Assembly (NCBI GenBank): GCA_944385925.1 | Contig: CALWZE010000012.1 | Coordinates: forward strand, 1-34,022 | DNA: 34,022 bases | Direction: 5' to 3' | From: an uncultured Clostridia bacterium | Lineage (GTDB): Bacteria > Bacillota > Clostridia > Oscillospirales > Ruminococcaceae | Shown: piece after piece, positions 1 to 7,243 of the stretch | Numbering within the stretch: position 1 is the stretch's first letter | Layout: the number at the start of each line of letters is the position of its first letter | Notes under the pieces: generated by a model | Database searches by the model: none | What the model saw: only the letters and a program-made list of their open reading frames with translations | Told to the model about the DNA's origin: nothing | Made by a program: the position numbers and the translations under genes

Positions 1-182
1 CCTCAGTAGCCTCTGTTCCCACTCGCTTCCACAGCTGCGCATGTCCACTATTCTTCTCTGCCGCGTCCCGCCAGCTGATGCCGCATCATTGTATTCCCTG
101 TGCTATTATTCCGCGCAAACAACAGCCATCTTTTATACACACTGTTTAAATGCGGCTGTATTTTCGCGAAATTCTTTAATTT

Positions 183-227
183 AAAAGCCCTGTCGAAAGA
201 GATCTCCTCTTCCGGCAGGGCTTTTTT
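183..227 (-). terminator. Terminator of the liv operon (possibly bidirectional)
   Basis: Arms AAGCCCTG (from 185) and CAGGGCTT (to 223) enclose a second short stem, AGAG/CTCT. The hairpin begins 27 bp after the livF stop. Read on the minus strand it is followed by four T and then an AT-rich stretch. Read on the plus strand it is followed by six T, so it could also stop transcription from the other side. The first 180 bases of the window show no gene I can support. Confidence 0.75.
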
Positions 228-253
228 GTGTAAGGTTTTTTTGCACGGCGCGA

Positions 254-952
254 TCAACCGCCAAGGTAGGCCTTTTGAACCGCGTCGTTTTGAAGCAGAT
301 TCTGCGCAGTGTCGGACAGCACGATATGGCCGGATTCCAGCACATAGCCACGCGAAGCGATGGACAGCGCCATCTGCGCGTTCTGTTCCACCAGAAGAAT
401 GGTGGTGCCTGCCTCATGCAGTTCCTTGATAATGTTGAAAATCTGCTCAACCAACAGCGGCGCAAGGCCCATGGACGGCTCATCCAGCATGATCATGCGG
501 GGATGGATCATAAGCGCGCGTCCCATTGCAAGCATCTGCTGTTCGCCGCCCGAAAGGGTTCCTGCGATCTGCTTGCGGCGCTCATACAGCCGCGGGAATT
601 TATCATAGACGACCTGCAGATCTTCCTTGGTGACGCTGCTTTTGGTAAATCCGCCCATCTCGAGGTTCTCTTTAACCGTCATGTTCAGGAAGATACGGCG
701 TCCCTCCGGGACATGGGCAAGTCCTTTCTGGACAATCAGATGCGGCGCCGTTTTATGGATGCTCTGGCCGTCAAAAATCACATCGCCGGTCTTGGAGTGC
801 AGCAGACCGGAAATTGTTTTAAGCACGGTGCTTTTTCCCGCGCCGTTTGCCCCGATGAGGGTGACGATCTCTCCGTCGTTCACCTCGAAAGAAACGTCAT
901 ACAGCGCGTGAATCTGTCCGTAATAGACGTTCAGGTTTTCTACTTTCAGCAT
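254..952 (-). CDS. livF: Branched-chain amino acid ABC transporter, ATPase LivF
   Basis: One of the two cytoplasmic ATPases that power import of leucine, isoleucine and valine (or related amino acids) through LivH/LivM. The 232-aa protein has Walker A GANGAGKST at residues 34-42, signature LSGGEQQ at 133-139 and Walker B MIMLDEP near 153-159, all intact; the length is usual for LivF. I chose the ATG at 952 because AAGGGGG lies at the right distance before it and the protein then begins directly with the conserved MLKVENL; the frame stays open further upstream but only into unrelated sequence. It starts 4 bp after livG ends, so the two are probably translationally coupled. It is the last gene of the operon. 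The exact substrate cannot be read from the ATPase. Confidence 0.95.
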   Translation of the reverse strand: MLKVENLNVYYGQIHALYDVSFEVNDGEIVTLIGANGAGKSTVLKTISGLLHSKTGDVIFDGQSIHKTAPHLIVQKGLAHVPEGRRIFLNMTVKENLEMGGFTKSSVTKEDLQVVYDKFPRLYERRKQIAGTLSGGEQQMLAMGRALMIHPRMIMLDEPSMGLAPLLVEQIFNIIKELHEAGTTILLVEQNAQMALSIASRGYVLESGHIVLSDTAQNLLQNDAVQKAYLGG

Positions 953-956
953 CCGC

Positions 957-1811
957 TCATTCCCCCTTCTTGCCGAGATACGCCTCGATGACCTTGGGAT
1001 CGTTCTTGATCTGGTCCGGCGTTCCCTTGGCGAGCACCTCGCCATAGTTGAGCACGCAGATTCCGTCACAGACACCCATGACCAGGTTCATATCGTGCTC
1101 GATCAGCATAATCGCGATCTGGAAACGGTCGCGGATGCTGCGGATATTCTCCATCAATTCGGCAGTTTCGCTGGGGTTCATGCCGGCCGCCGGTTCGTCC
1201 AGCAGCAGCAAGCTCGGATTAGTGGCCAGCGCGCGGACAATCTCCAGCCGGCGCTGTGCGCCATAGGGCAGGCTTCCGGCCTCGTGGTCAGCCACATCCT
1301 GCATGTCGAACACCGACAGCAATTCGAGCGCCCGCTCGTTTGCCGCTTTTTCGCTCTTCCAGAATTTCGGCATACGGAAAATTCCGCTTGCCAGATTGTA
1401 ATGGATCTCGTTGTGCAGGCCGATCTTCACGTTGTCCAGCACGCTGAGCTTTTTAAACAGACGGATATTCTGGAAGGTACGGGCAACGCCCATTTTGTTG
1501 AGCTGATAGGTTTTGAGTCCCTTGGTATCCACACCGTCGATCATGATGCTGCCGCGCGTTGGGGTATAGACGTTGGTCAGCAGGTTAAACACCGTGGTTT
1601 TGCCCGCGCCGTTCGGACCGATCAGACCGGCAATTTCGGTGCGGCCGATCATAAGGTTAAAATCATTGACCGCCGTCAAACCGCCGAAATCGATGCCGAG
1701 GTGACGAACGTCCAGAATCGGGCGTTTGCCGAGGTCATTCTCCGGGATAAACGCATTGCTGGGCACCGGAACAAGCGGGGAAGCGGGTTCCAGTCTTTTA
1801 AAAGCCGCCAT
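957..1811 (-). CDS. livG: Branched-chain amino acid ABC transporter, ATPase LivG
   Basis: Second ATPase of the importer. In 284 aa it shows Walker A GPNGAGKTT at 65-73, a variant signature LPYGAQ at 181-186 (LSYG/LPYG is usual for LivG), Walker B LLLLDEP at 201-207 and the switch histidine H239. The long insert between Walker A and the signature (about 120-180) is typical of LivG and absent from LivF. About 30 residues precede the ABC domain, a slight extension beyond most family members. The ATG at 1811 follows GGAGG at good spacing and lies 1 bp after the livM stop. Its partner is LivF; both dock on LivH/LivM. Confidence 0.95.
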   Translation of the reverse strand: MAAFKRLEPASPLVPVPSNAFIPENDLGKRPILDVRHLGIDFGGLTAVNDFNLMIGRTEIAGLIGPNGAGKTTVFNLLTNVYTPTRGSIMIDGVDTKGLKTYQLNKMGVARTFQNIRLFKKLSVLDNVKIGLHNEIHYNLASGIFRMPKFWKSEKAANERALELLSVFDMQDVADHEAGSLPYGAQRRLEIVRALATNPSLLLLDEPAAGMNPSETAELMENIRSIRDRFQIAIMLIEHDMNLVMGVCDGICVLNYGEVLAKGTPDQIKNDPKVIEAYLGKKGE

Positions 1812-1812
1812 A

Positions 1813-2811
1813 TTACTGTTCCTCCTTCTTCCGGTTCTGCTTTTTGCCGCCGCCGATCAGCCTGTCCGCAAAGTCGCCGAGCGAAAGCTCATAGCTGCCC
1901 ATCAGGCCAGAGGGCTTAAAGATCATGACCAGGACCAGCAGCAGCGAGTAAACAACCATTCGATAAGCGTCAAACGCGCGCAGCAATTCAGGCAAAACGG
2001 TGAGTGCCGAAGCGGAGATGACCGAACCGACGATCGAGCCCATACCGCCAAGGACGACCATAACCAGAATTTCAATGGATTTCATAAAGCCGAAATCGCC
2101 CGGCGTGATGGTCGCGATATAGCAGGAATACAGTCCGCCCGCAATACCTGCAAAGAAGGCGGCGAGGGTAAAGGTCATGGTTTTATAATAGGTCGTGTTG
2201 ATGCCGCAGCTTTCCGCCGCGATCTCGTTTTCCCGAATGGAAAGGATCGCGCGGCCGCCTTTTGAATGCACAAGGGTGTAGCAGACAAAGCAGGTCACGA
2301 CGCACAGCCAGTAGATCCAGGGGAAGCTTGTATAGCGGGGGATGCTCTTGAGGCCGAGGGCGCCGCCGGTGAAATCCAGGTTCAGAATAATTACCCGGAT
2401 CATTTCGCCGAACGCCAGCGTGATGATGGCCAGATAGTCGCCCTTAAGCCGCAGCGCAGGCAGACCGATGAGCACGCCAAACACCGCCGCGATCAGGCCG
2501 CTTGCCAGCAGCGCGATCGTAAAGTTGAGCGACTCGCTGCCAAGATCCATGTTCAGGGTAATCAGGCCGGTCGTGTAGGCGCCGATTGCCATAAAACCGG
2601 CGTGTCCAAGCGGCAGCTGGCCCAAAAATCCGCAGGTGAGGTTGAGCGAGACGGCGGCAATCACGAAGATGCCGACCTTATAAATGATGCGGGTATAATA
2701 CCGGCTTATCGTGCCGCCGTCGATCATGCCGTTGACGATCAGGAAGATCGCTACAACCAAAAGTGCATTGATCAGGTATTTTACCGAGGTAGGGATCGAT
2801 TTTCTTTTCAT
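1813..2811 (-). CDS. livM: Branched-chain amino acid ABC transporter, permease LivM
   Basis: Membrane subunit of the importer. The 332-aa protein has a run of hydrophobic helices beginning near residue 12 and the LivM-type segments GQLPLGHAGFMAIGAY (about 65-80) and LRLKGDYLAIITLAFGEM (about 120-138). The latter is the cytoplasmic coupling region that contacts the ATPase. The C-terminus ends in a charged tail rich in Lys and Glu. An AGGGAAAG-type ribosome-binding site precedes the ATG. It follows livH by 18 bp and is followed by livG after 1 bp, so it sits inside one transcript. Confidence 0.94.
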   Translation of the reverse strand: MKRKSIPTSVKYLINALLVVAIFLIVNGMIDGGTISRYYTRIIYKVGIFVIAAVSLNLTCGFLGQLPLGHAGFMAIGAYTTGLITLNMDLGSESLNFTIALLASGLIAAVFGVLIGLPALRLKGDYLAIITLAFGEMIRVIILNLDFTGGALGLKSIPRYTSFPWIYWLCVVTCFVCYTLVHSKGGRAILSIRENEIAAESCGINTTYYKTMTFTLAAFFAGIAGGLYSCYIATITPGDFGFMKSIEILVMVVLGGMGSIVGSVISASALTVLPELLRAFDAYRMVVYSLLLVLVMIFKPSGLMGSYELSLGDFADRLIGGGKKQNRKKEEQ

Positions 2812-2829
2812 TGTTTCTTTCCCTCCTTA

Positions 2830-3702
2830 TCAGACCTTTTCCGCGACGTTTTTGCCGAGAATTCCGGTGGGTTTAATCAGCAGCGTCACGATCAGGATGC
2901 CGAAAACAATGGCGTCCGCCAGCGAAGAACTGATATAGCCCTTGGTCAGGCTCTCTGCAATACCAATGGTAAAGCCGCCGACCACTGCACCCGGGATCGA
3001 GCCGATACCACCGAGCACCGCCGCGACAAACGCCTTGAGGCCGAGCAGCGAGCCCATGGTCGAGCTGACCTGGGGATATGCGCAGCAATAAAGCAGCGCT
3101 GCGACCGCCGCAAGCCCGGAACCGATGGCGAAGGTAAAGGAGATAGTGCGGTCCACATTGATGCCCATCAGCCGCGCAGCGTCGGTATCTTCCGAAACAG
3201 CCCGCATCGCCTTGCCCATTTTAGTCCTGTTAACAAGCGCCGTCAGCGCAACCATCAGCAAAATGGAGACGATAATGGTCACAATGGTGGTCATGCTGAT
3301 CTTGCGGTCGCCCAGCATGATGCCCCCTTCCAGGAAATTCGGGAAGGTCTTGGGGGTGGAGGAGAAAATCATCTGCGCAAGGTTTTCCAGCAGCAGACTG
3401 ATACCGATCGCGGTAATCAGCAGGCTGATGCGCGCCGAGTTGCGCAGCGGTTTATATGCAACTTTTTCAATTGCCATACCGAGCAGCATGCAGAAGATAA
3501 TCGCGGAAATAATTCCCGCCCAAACCGGCAGGCCCATCGAAGAGATAATCAGCCATGCAATGTATGCGCCGACCATGATGATGTCGCCATGCGCGAAGTT
3601 GATCAGCTTGACGATGCCGTATACCATGCTGTACCCCAGCGCGACCAGCGCATAGATGCTTCCGACATGAACGCCGTTAAGCAGATGGTATATGAAGGTC
3701 AT
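2830..3702 (-). CDS. livH: Branched-chain amino acid ABC transporter, permease LivH
   Basis: First permease of the importer, 290 aa. The N-terminus carries the family segment NGVHVGSIYALVALGYSMVY followed by KLINFAHGDIIMVGAY, and the C-terminus ends in KPTGILGK, both characteristic of LivH. Multiple membrane helices run through the whole protein. I chose the ATG at 3702, preceded by AAAGGAAG, over an upstream in-frame start that would add 14 basic residues without a ribosome-binding site. Unlike the tightly packed downstream genes, livH is separated from livJ by about 200 bp containing strong hairpins, which suggests the permease and ATPase genes are expressed at a lower level than the binding protein. 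Confidence 0.94.
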   Translation of the reverse strand: MTFIYHLLNGVHVGSIYALVALGYSMVYGIVKLINFAHGDIIMVGAYIAWLIISSMGLPVWAGIISAIIFCMLLGMAIEKVAYKPLRNSARISLLITAIGISLLLENLAQMIFSSTPKTFPNFLEGGIMLGDRKISMTTIVTIIVSILLMVALTALVNRTKMGKAMRAVSEDTDAARLMGINVDRTISFTFAIGSGLAAVAALLYCCAYPQVSSTMGSLLGLKAFVAAVLGGIGSIPGAVVGGFTIGIAESLTKGYISSSLADAIVFGILIVTLLIKPTGILGKNVAEKV

Positions 3703-3798
3703 AAATCCACTTCCTTTTACTCTGTTTTGCGGGCGGCGCCGCATTTCCGTCCGCCCTCTTTGTCCGGCCCATCCGGAGCATTTTTATGTATAACCGTG

Positions 3799-3886
3799 CT
3801 GAATAACAGATAACCTTTTTCCTGGCCGACAGGCGGTTGTCTGCTATTCAGCGCCCAAAGGGGAGCACATAAATGCCCCCCTTTGG
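3799..3886 (-). promoter_or_regulatory. Tandem intercistronic hairpins between livJ and livH
   Basis: Two inverted repeats lie back to back. At 3855-3886 CCAAAGGGG pairs with CCCCTTTGG, with a further GC/GC step inside. At 3799-3851 three nested blocks pair in order (CTGAATA/TATTCAG, CAGA/TCTG, AACC/GGTT), and the loop holds a further CCTG/CAGG stem. Neither has a T-tract on the minus strand, so they are unlikely to be full terminators. Known operons with abundant binding proteins often carry such structures to protect the upstream mRNA; that role here is inference. Confidence 0.6.
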
Positions 3887-3901
3887 AATGCGATTTCTGA
3901 A

Positions 3902-5071
3902 TTAATACATCTCGACAAAGGTGTCGACGCCGTCTTTAATGGTCAGAACCATGCAGTCCTTAATGGGGTTGTTGTCCTCATCGAAGGTGTAGTGGGAGGT
4001 CAGGCAGTCCATATCGGTCGCCTTGATTGCAGCGACAACGTCCGCCTTATCCATAGAAGCCGCGTTCTTCAGCGCCTCTTCCATGATCTGCATAGCGTCA
4101 TAGGCGAGGAAGGAGAAGGAGAGCGGCTCAACACCGCACATGGTCTTGTAAGCAGCCGCAAAGTCAGCCGCGGTTGTGCCCGCGTCGGATGCATAGTGGC
4201 TGGTGTAGTAGAAGCCATCGAACATCGACGGATCATCAACGGTGGAAACCAGGCCCGAATAGCCGTCGCCGCCCAGGAAGGGAACGTTCACGCCGGCATC
4301 CTTCGCCTGCGCCGCGATCAGCGCGACAACGTCATAATAATCCGGAACGTACAGGACCTCGCAATCGGTGGAAGCAATGTTGGTCAGCTGGCTCTTGAAG
4401 TCGGTATCGCCCGCAGCATAGCTCTCCTGGGCGACAACTTCGATGCCGTTCTCCTCGCAGGCCGCGACAAACGCATTGGTAAGACCGACGCTGTAGTCAG
4501 AACCGCTGTTGGTCAGAACAGCAACTTTCTTATAGCCAAGCTTTTCCGCTGCGTACTGGCCCATCTTGCCGCCCTGGAAGGAATCCTTGAAGCAGGTGCG
4601 GAACAGGGTGGTGCCGATGTCGGTGATGGTGTCGCCGGTCGCCGAAGCGGTGATAACCGGGAACTCGTCGTCCGCGGCAAGCTCGGCAACCGCCAGAGTC
4701 TCAGCAGTCAGAACCGGACCGATGATGCCGACAGCGCCGTCTTCGTCGACAAGGCGGGTATAGGCGTTGGTCGCCTCGGTGGCATCGCCCTTGGTGTCGT
4801 ACTCGACAAGCTCAACGGTTTTGCCATTGATGCCGCCCGCAGCGTTGATCTCTTCAATGCGCATCTTCGCACCGTTGCGGACAGCTTCGCCATACTGGGC
4901 ATTTTCGCCGGTCAGCGGGCCGATAAAGCCGATTTTGATGGTTTCAGACGCGGCGCTTTCGCCGTCGTTGTTTCCCTCTTCCGCAGGCGTATCGTTCGAG
5001 CCGCAGGCGGCAAACAGCGAAACGCACAGCGCAAGCGCAAGCAGACATGCAAGCAGTTTTTTCATGTTCAC
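3902..5071 (-). CDS. livJ: Branched-chain amino acid ABC transporter, substrate-binding lipoprotein
   Basis: Extracytoplasmic receptor that captures the amino acid and delivers it to LivHM. The 389-aa protein begins with a lipoprotein signal peptide whose lipobox LFAAC ends at Cys23, then an acidic, Ser-rich linker (24-43). It continues with the type 1 periplasmic-binding fold starting IKIGFIGPLTGENAQYGEAV, standard for the Leu/Ile/Val-binding family. I chose the GTG at 5071 because GGAGG (5080-5084) is 8 bases before it; the ATG two codons later would be 14 bases away. It is the first large gene of the operon and lies behind a leader with a small ORF and a terminator. The family also contains urea and amide receptors, so substrate specificity is inferred. 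Confidence 0.93.
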   Translation of the reverse strand: MNMKKLLACLLALALCVSLFAACGSNDTPAEEGNNDGESAASETIKIGFIGPLTGENAQYGEAVRNGAKMRIEEINAAGGINGKTVELVEYDTKGDATEATNAYTRLVDEDGAVGIIGPVLTAETLAVAELAADDEFPVITASATGDTITDIGTTLFRTCFKDSFQGGKMGQYAAEKLGYKKVAVLTNSGSDYSVGLTNAFVAACEENGIEVVAQESYAAGDTDFKSQLTNIASTDCEVLYVPDYYDVVALIAAQAKDAGVNVPFLGGDGYSGLVSTVDDPSMFDGFYYTSHYASDAGTTAADFAAAYKTMCGVEPLSFSFLAYDAMQIMEEALKNAASMDKADVVAAIKATDMDCLTSHYTFDEDNNPIKDCMVLTIKDGVDTFVEMY

Positions 5072-5116
5072 TTTCTTTTCCTCCGTAAATTATACAGGAT
5101 CTGTGCTTCTTTTTTT

Positions 5117-5151
5117 AAAAAAAGAGGACCTGCGGCTTGCCGCGGGTCCTC
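5117..5151 (-). terminator. Intrinsic terminator in the liv leader (candidate attenuator)
   Basis: GAGGACC and GGTCCTC (5124-5130 and 5145-5151), with inner GCGG/CCGC and loop CTTG, form a stem of 11 pairs plus one mismatch. On the minus strand the stem is followed at once by seven T (5117-5123). It lies 43 nt after the stop of the small ORF and 45 nt before the livJ start. No convincing independent promoter fits between it and livJ, so transcripts reaching livJ probably have to read through it. Confidence 0.8.
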
Positions 5152-5193
5152 TGATTTTACTAAAAGACTTAATAAATTCAGCTTTGCCCTACA

Positions 5194-5304
5194 TCAGCAA
5201 TTTTGCACCGCAAAACAAACATTATCGTTTTTAATCAGTCCAATTAGGCCGACGATAATGCTGATAATGGCGATAATTACGATGTTTGCAAAGCCCATAA
5301 CCAT
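5194..5304 (-). CDS. 36-aa Ile/Val/Leu-rich leader peptide or micro-membrane protein
   Basis: A 37-codon frame starts at the ATG at 5304, 8 bases after AGAGGG, and downstream of a consensus promoter. Residues 8-24 (IVIIAIISIIVGLIGLI) contain nine Ile, two Val and two Leu out of 17. The protein then runs through KNDN to a short tail ending in NC. Two readings are possible. It may be a leader peptide whose translation senses charged branched-chain tRNAs and controls the terminator at 5117-5151. Or it may be a small one-helix membrane peptide, similar in look to holin-like toxins of Firmicutes. The position between promoter and terminator, directly ahead of a branched-chain amino acid importer, favours the first. 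Function is inferred. Confidence 0.6.
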   Translation of the reverse strand: MVMGFANIVIIAIISIIVGLIGLIKNDNVCFAVQNC

Positions 5305-5348
5305 ATTCGTAACCCTCTGTTCATTCAGGCTTCTTTTTGGTTGTGGAT

Positions 5349-5377
5349 ATTATTGCACAGCACTTTTTCAATGTCAA
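5349..5377 (-). promoter_or_regulatory. Promoter of the liv leader/operon
   Basis: The -35 TTGACA (5372-5377), a 17-bp spacer and the -10 AATAAT (5349-5354) read on the minus strand. The predicted start, around 5342, lies about 38 nt before the small ORF start and gives a leader of about 270 nt before livJ. Confidence 0.75.
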
Positions 5378-5515
5378 CTTTCCGGAAGAATTTTAGGAAA
5401 ACGCATAAAAAAAAGCCGGTTAAGCTTTACCTGTTTGGTGCATTAAAGCGATGCTTTTCTCCTGTGCGTAATCGTTTCGTAATCTTTGCTCTGCCTATCT
5501 AAAGCCGGCAGTTTT

Positions 5516-5779
5516 TCAAACACTGTGCCTGACCCGGTCGGCCTCTTCCGCCCGTTTTGCGTCGTTCCAGCGATCCATTGTTCCCACAAGATAACCGGTA
5601 ATCCGGCGAATCCGCTCGAAGGGAGCAGAGGAAAAGCGATATTCAAGATCCACAAATTCGCCGTCCAAAGTAATGCTCAGCGCTTCCAGCGTCTGATTGG
5701 GGTGTTTGCGGCATACATGTTCGACATATGCTCTTTGTTCCTGCGCAGAAAGCGTTCCGTTTTTTACTGTAACTGTCAT
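5516..5779 (-). CDS. 87-aa protein resembling the C-terminal tail of anaerobic ribonucleotide reductase
   Basis: Small cytoplasmic protein with no signal peptide. Residues 54-83 (FERIRRITGYLVGTMDRWND and the following AKRAEEADR) resemble the end of class III ribonucleotide reductase NrdD, where RxxGYxxxxxxWNxGKxEE(F/Y)xDR is typical. The rest of NrdD, including the glycyl-radical and Cys4 zinc motifs, is absent; there is a single Cys at position 23. Small stand-alone proteins of this kind occur in clostridia and are sometimes labelled as NrdD, but I know of no demonstrated activity. The ATG at 5779 has AAGGAG at 7-8 bp. It appears monocistronic, with its own promoter overlapping the upstream terminator. 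The homology call is moderate, made by eye. Confidence 0.6.
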   Translation of the reverse strand: MTVTVKNGTLSAQEQRAYVEHVCRKHPNQTLEALSITLDGEFVDLEYRFSSAPFERIRRITGYLVGTMDRWNDAKRAEEADRVRHSV

Positions 5780-5818
5780 TTCCAGTCTCCTTTTCAACCA
5801 CAGCGAAAGGCCACTTAC

Positions 5819-5855
5819 AAAAAAGCTGACCGGGTTCAGTATAGCACCGGTCAGC
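5819..5855 (-). terminator. Terminator of the phospholipase C-like gene
   Basis: GCTGACCGG (5825-5833) and CCGGTCAGC (5847-5855) form a perfect 9-bp stem followed on the minus strand by six T (5819-5824). It begins 32 bp after the stop codon at 5888. Confidence 0.85.
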
Positions 5856-5866
5856 CCACTCGTCAA
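5838..5866 (-). promoter_or_regulatory. Promoter of the 87-aa gene, embedded in the upstream terminator
   Basis: TTGACG (5861-5866), a 17-bp spacer and TATACT (5838-5843) read on the minus strand. The predicted start, near 5831, lies inside the terminator stem, so the new transcript would not contain the full hairpin. It is about 50 bp upstream of the ATG at 5779. Confidence 0.55.
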
Positions 5867-5887
5867 CATGTAGTTAATATAATCAAT

Positions 5888-6676
5888 TCATCCTACTATA
5901 TTTAGATATTCTTCTATTGCTTTTTGGTATAATGCCAAAAACTGTGCATATTCCTGCTCGCTTAAAAGCGCCTCATCCGGCTCATAGGGGCGCTTAAAAT
6001 GCCATTTCAGCCCTGTTTCTCGATTTGCAAACAGCCTGTCGGCCCATTTGCGCGCCTTGCCCTCCCGATCGAACAGGAAGCGCAGCAGCGCCGGGAGTCT
6101 TTTTAACGCTCGAGTCAAGCTCTTCCGGCTGATCGTCTTGCCGGTAACGACCTGGATAATGCGCACATTTGCCGCCGCAACCAGATCCCGTTCCCGCTCG
6201 GTTGCAGGCAGATCGCCGCGAAGCAGATAGTTTCCCGGCACATCGCCGGTCGTTTCGGTAAAATGGCGGGATTCCAGCCGGTTTTCGTATTTCACATGCG
6301 CACAGCTTTCCGTGCAGCCTGTCTTTCGGGAAATCTCTGCGGCTTTTTCACAGATCATTGGGTGCACGACATTGTCCAGGCACAGATGTGCCGCATAGCC
6401 GCCCAGATAGGCGCAGGCAAAGGGATAATCCGGGCTCGTGAAGTCCAGATCGTGCAGCACCTCCAGAATATCTGTCATCTGCAATTCATGCAGCTGATCC
6501 GCAATTGCCGTGTAGCCGTGCCCGGGCGCAAGATAAGCAAGGTAGTACAGCAGATCCGGGCCCTGCGAGCCCAGCCGAAAGAGATTGGCATGCCTGCGGC
6601 AGCAAGCCGCAAGCGAAAACTCCCCCTCGTTGAGCAAACGCTGTGCGAAAAGCGCATGGGTCAGAAAATCCGGCAT
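5888..6676 (-). CDS. Zinc-dependent phospholipase C-like family protein
   Basis: The 262-aa protein matches by eye the zinc-dependent phospholipase C-like fold found in many clostridial hypothetical proteins. It begins MPDFLTHALF with His7. GSQGPD (36-41) supplies Asp41, and GGYAAHLCLDNVVHP (92-106) supplies His97, Asp101 and His105, a plausible metal-binding set. No signal peptide is visible, unlike secreted toxins such as alpha-toxin, so it probably acts in the cytoplasm and its substrate is unknown. I chose the ATG at 6676, preceded by AAGGAAGA; an upstream in-frame start would add ten mostly basic residues. It seems monocistronic, with its own terminator at 5819-5855 and a TATAAT-like -10 about 30 bp upstream of the start. 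Confidence 0.75.
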   Translation of the reverse strand: MPDFLTHALFAQRLLNEGEFSLAACCRRHANLFRLGSQGPDLLYYLAYLAPGHGYTAIADQLHELQMTDILEVLHDLDFTSPDYPFACAYLGGYAAHLCLDNVVHPMICEKAAEISRKTGCTESCAHVKYENRLESRHFTETTGDVPGNYLLRGDLPATERERDLVAAANVRIIQVVTGKTISRKSLTRALKRLPALLRFLFDREGKARKWADRLFANRETGLKWHFKRPYEPDEALLSEQEYAQFLALYQKAIEEYLNIVG

Positions 6677-7208
6677 AAAGCTCTTCCTTCTTTTATGATA
6701 AGCCAATTATATCGGATATTTTTTAATAAACTATGACCGACTTGCAAAATCTCCTGATCTTCCAAATCGGAAATTGGCTTTGCACAAACCGGCAGCTAAC
6801 TTCCAAAAGCAGAGTCTTTCTTCATTTTCGATGGATGGGATAATTTTCGGAACCGTTCATTGTCAAAAATCGAGTGAACTTTTCCACCGGCAATCAACCT
6901 TAAATGATTTTTCTGTTTTGCCGGTGTATCTGACCGCGGAAAACGCTCGGATCCATGAATTAGGGTACTTTGAATTTTCAAACGGCATGAATCAAAAACG
7001 GAAAAGCTGGTGCTCTATGATCATTGCTCATCGAATCTCCGCCTTATCCTCGTTTTGAAAACTCGGCCTTCAATTTCTGTTTCTGTTCCGGAACTGCCGA
7101 AAATCCTGTAAAGCACTGCCTCCGGCACACTACACTTTTACGCTTTTTAATTTTCAAATCCACGAAGTGTCTTTTCCGCAGATACGGCCGCAGAGGGATT
7201 TAAGCAAT
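6677..7208. other. Non-coding stretch with two spaced inverted repeats
   Basis: I see no convincing gene here. Short frames exist on both strands but lack ribosome-binding sites and family resemblance. Two 9-bp inverted repeats stand out: AAGCCAATT (6701-6709) with AATTGGCTT (6772-6780), and CACCGGCAA (6885-6893) with TTGCCGGTG (6918-6926). The first pair flanks the likely promoter region of the phospholipase C-like gene. The composition is more AT-rich than the coding parts. Confidence 0.5.
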
Positions 7209-7236
7209 AAAAAAACGGCCGTGAAGGCCGTTTTTT
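7209..7236 (-). terminator. Terminator of the lysozyme gene (symmetrical)
   Basis: ACGGCC and GGCCGT around the loop GTGAA, flanked by A and T runs on either side, give a stem with a T-tract in both directions. It lies a few bases after the stop codon of the lysozyme gene at 7244. Confidence 0.9.
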
Positions 7237-7243
7237 ATCTTGC

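Noticed and set aside
1-42. Possible start of a minus-strand gene at the left edge (ATG at 42)
   Set aside because: Only 14 codons are visible, without a clear ribosome-binding site or recognisable residues.
5089-5094. TATAAT just upstream of livJ as an independent promoter
   Set aside because: Transcription would start within the Shine-Dalgarno site, and there is no -35 at a proper distance, so it is unlikely to be the main livJ promoter.
5407-5428. AAAGC/GCTTT stem with T8 on the minus strand as terminator of the 87-aa gene
   Set aside because: The stem is only 5 bp; the T-run is suggestive but not enough to list as a terminator.
2266-5446. Long plus-strand frames opposite livM, livH and livJ (2266-3813, 3992-5446)
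   Set aside because: Antisense shadows of well-supported genes; no start signals and low-complexity basic translations.
6774-7058. 94-aa plus-strand frame in the 6.7-7.2 kb gap
   Set aside because: No ribosome-binding site, no motif, and the composition is like the rest of the non-coding island.
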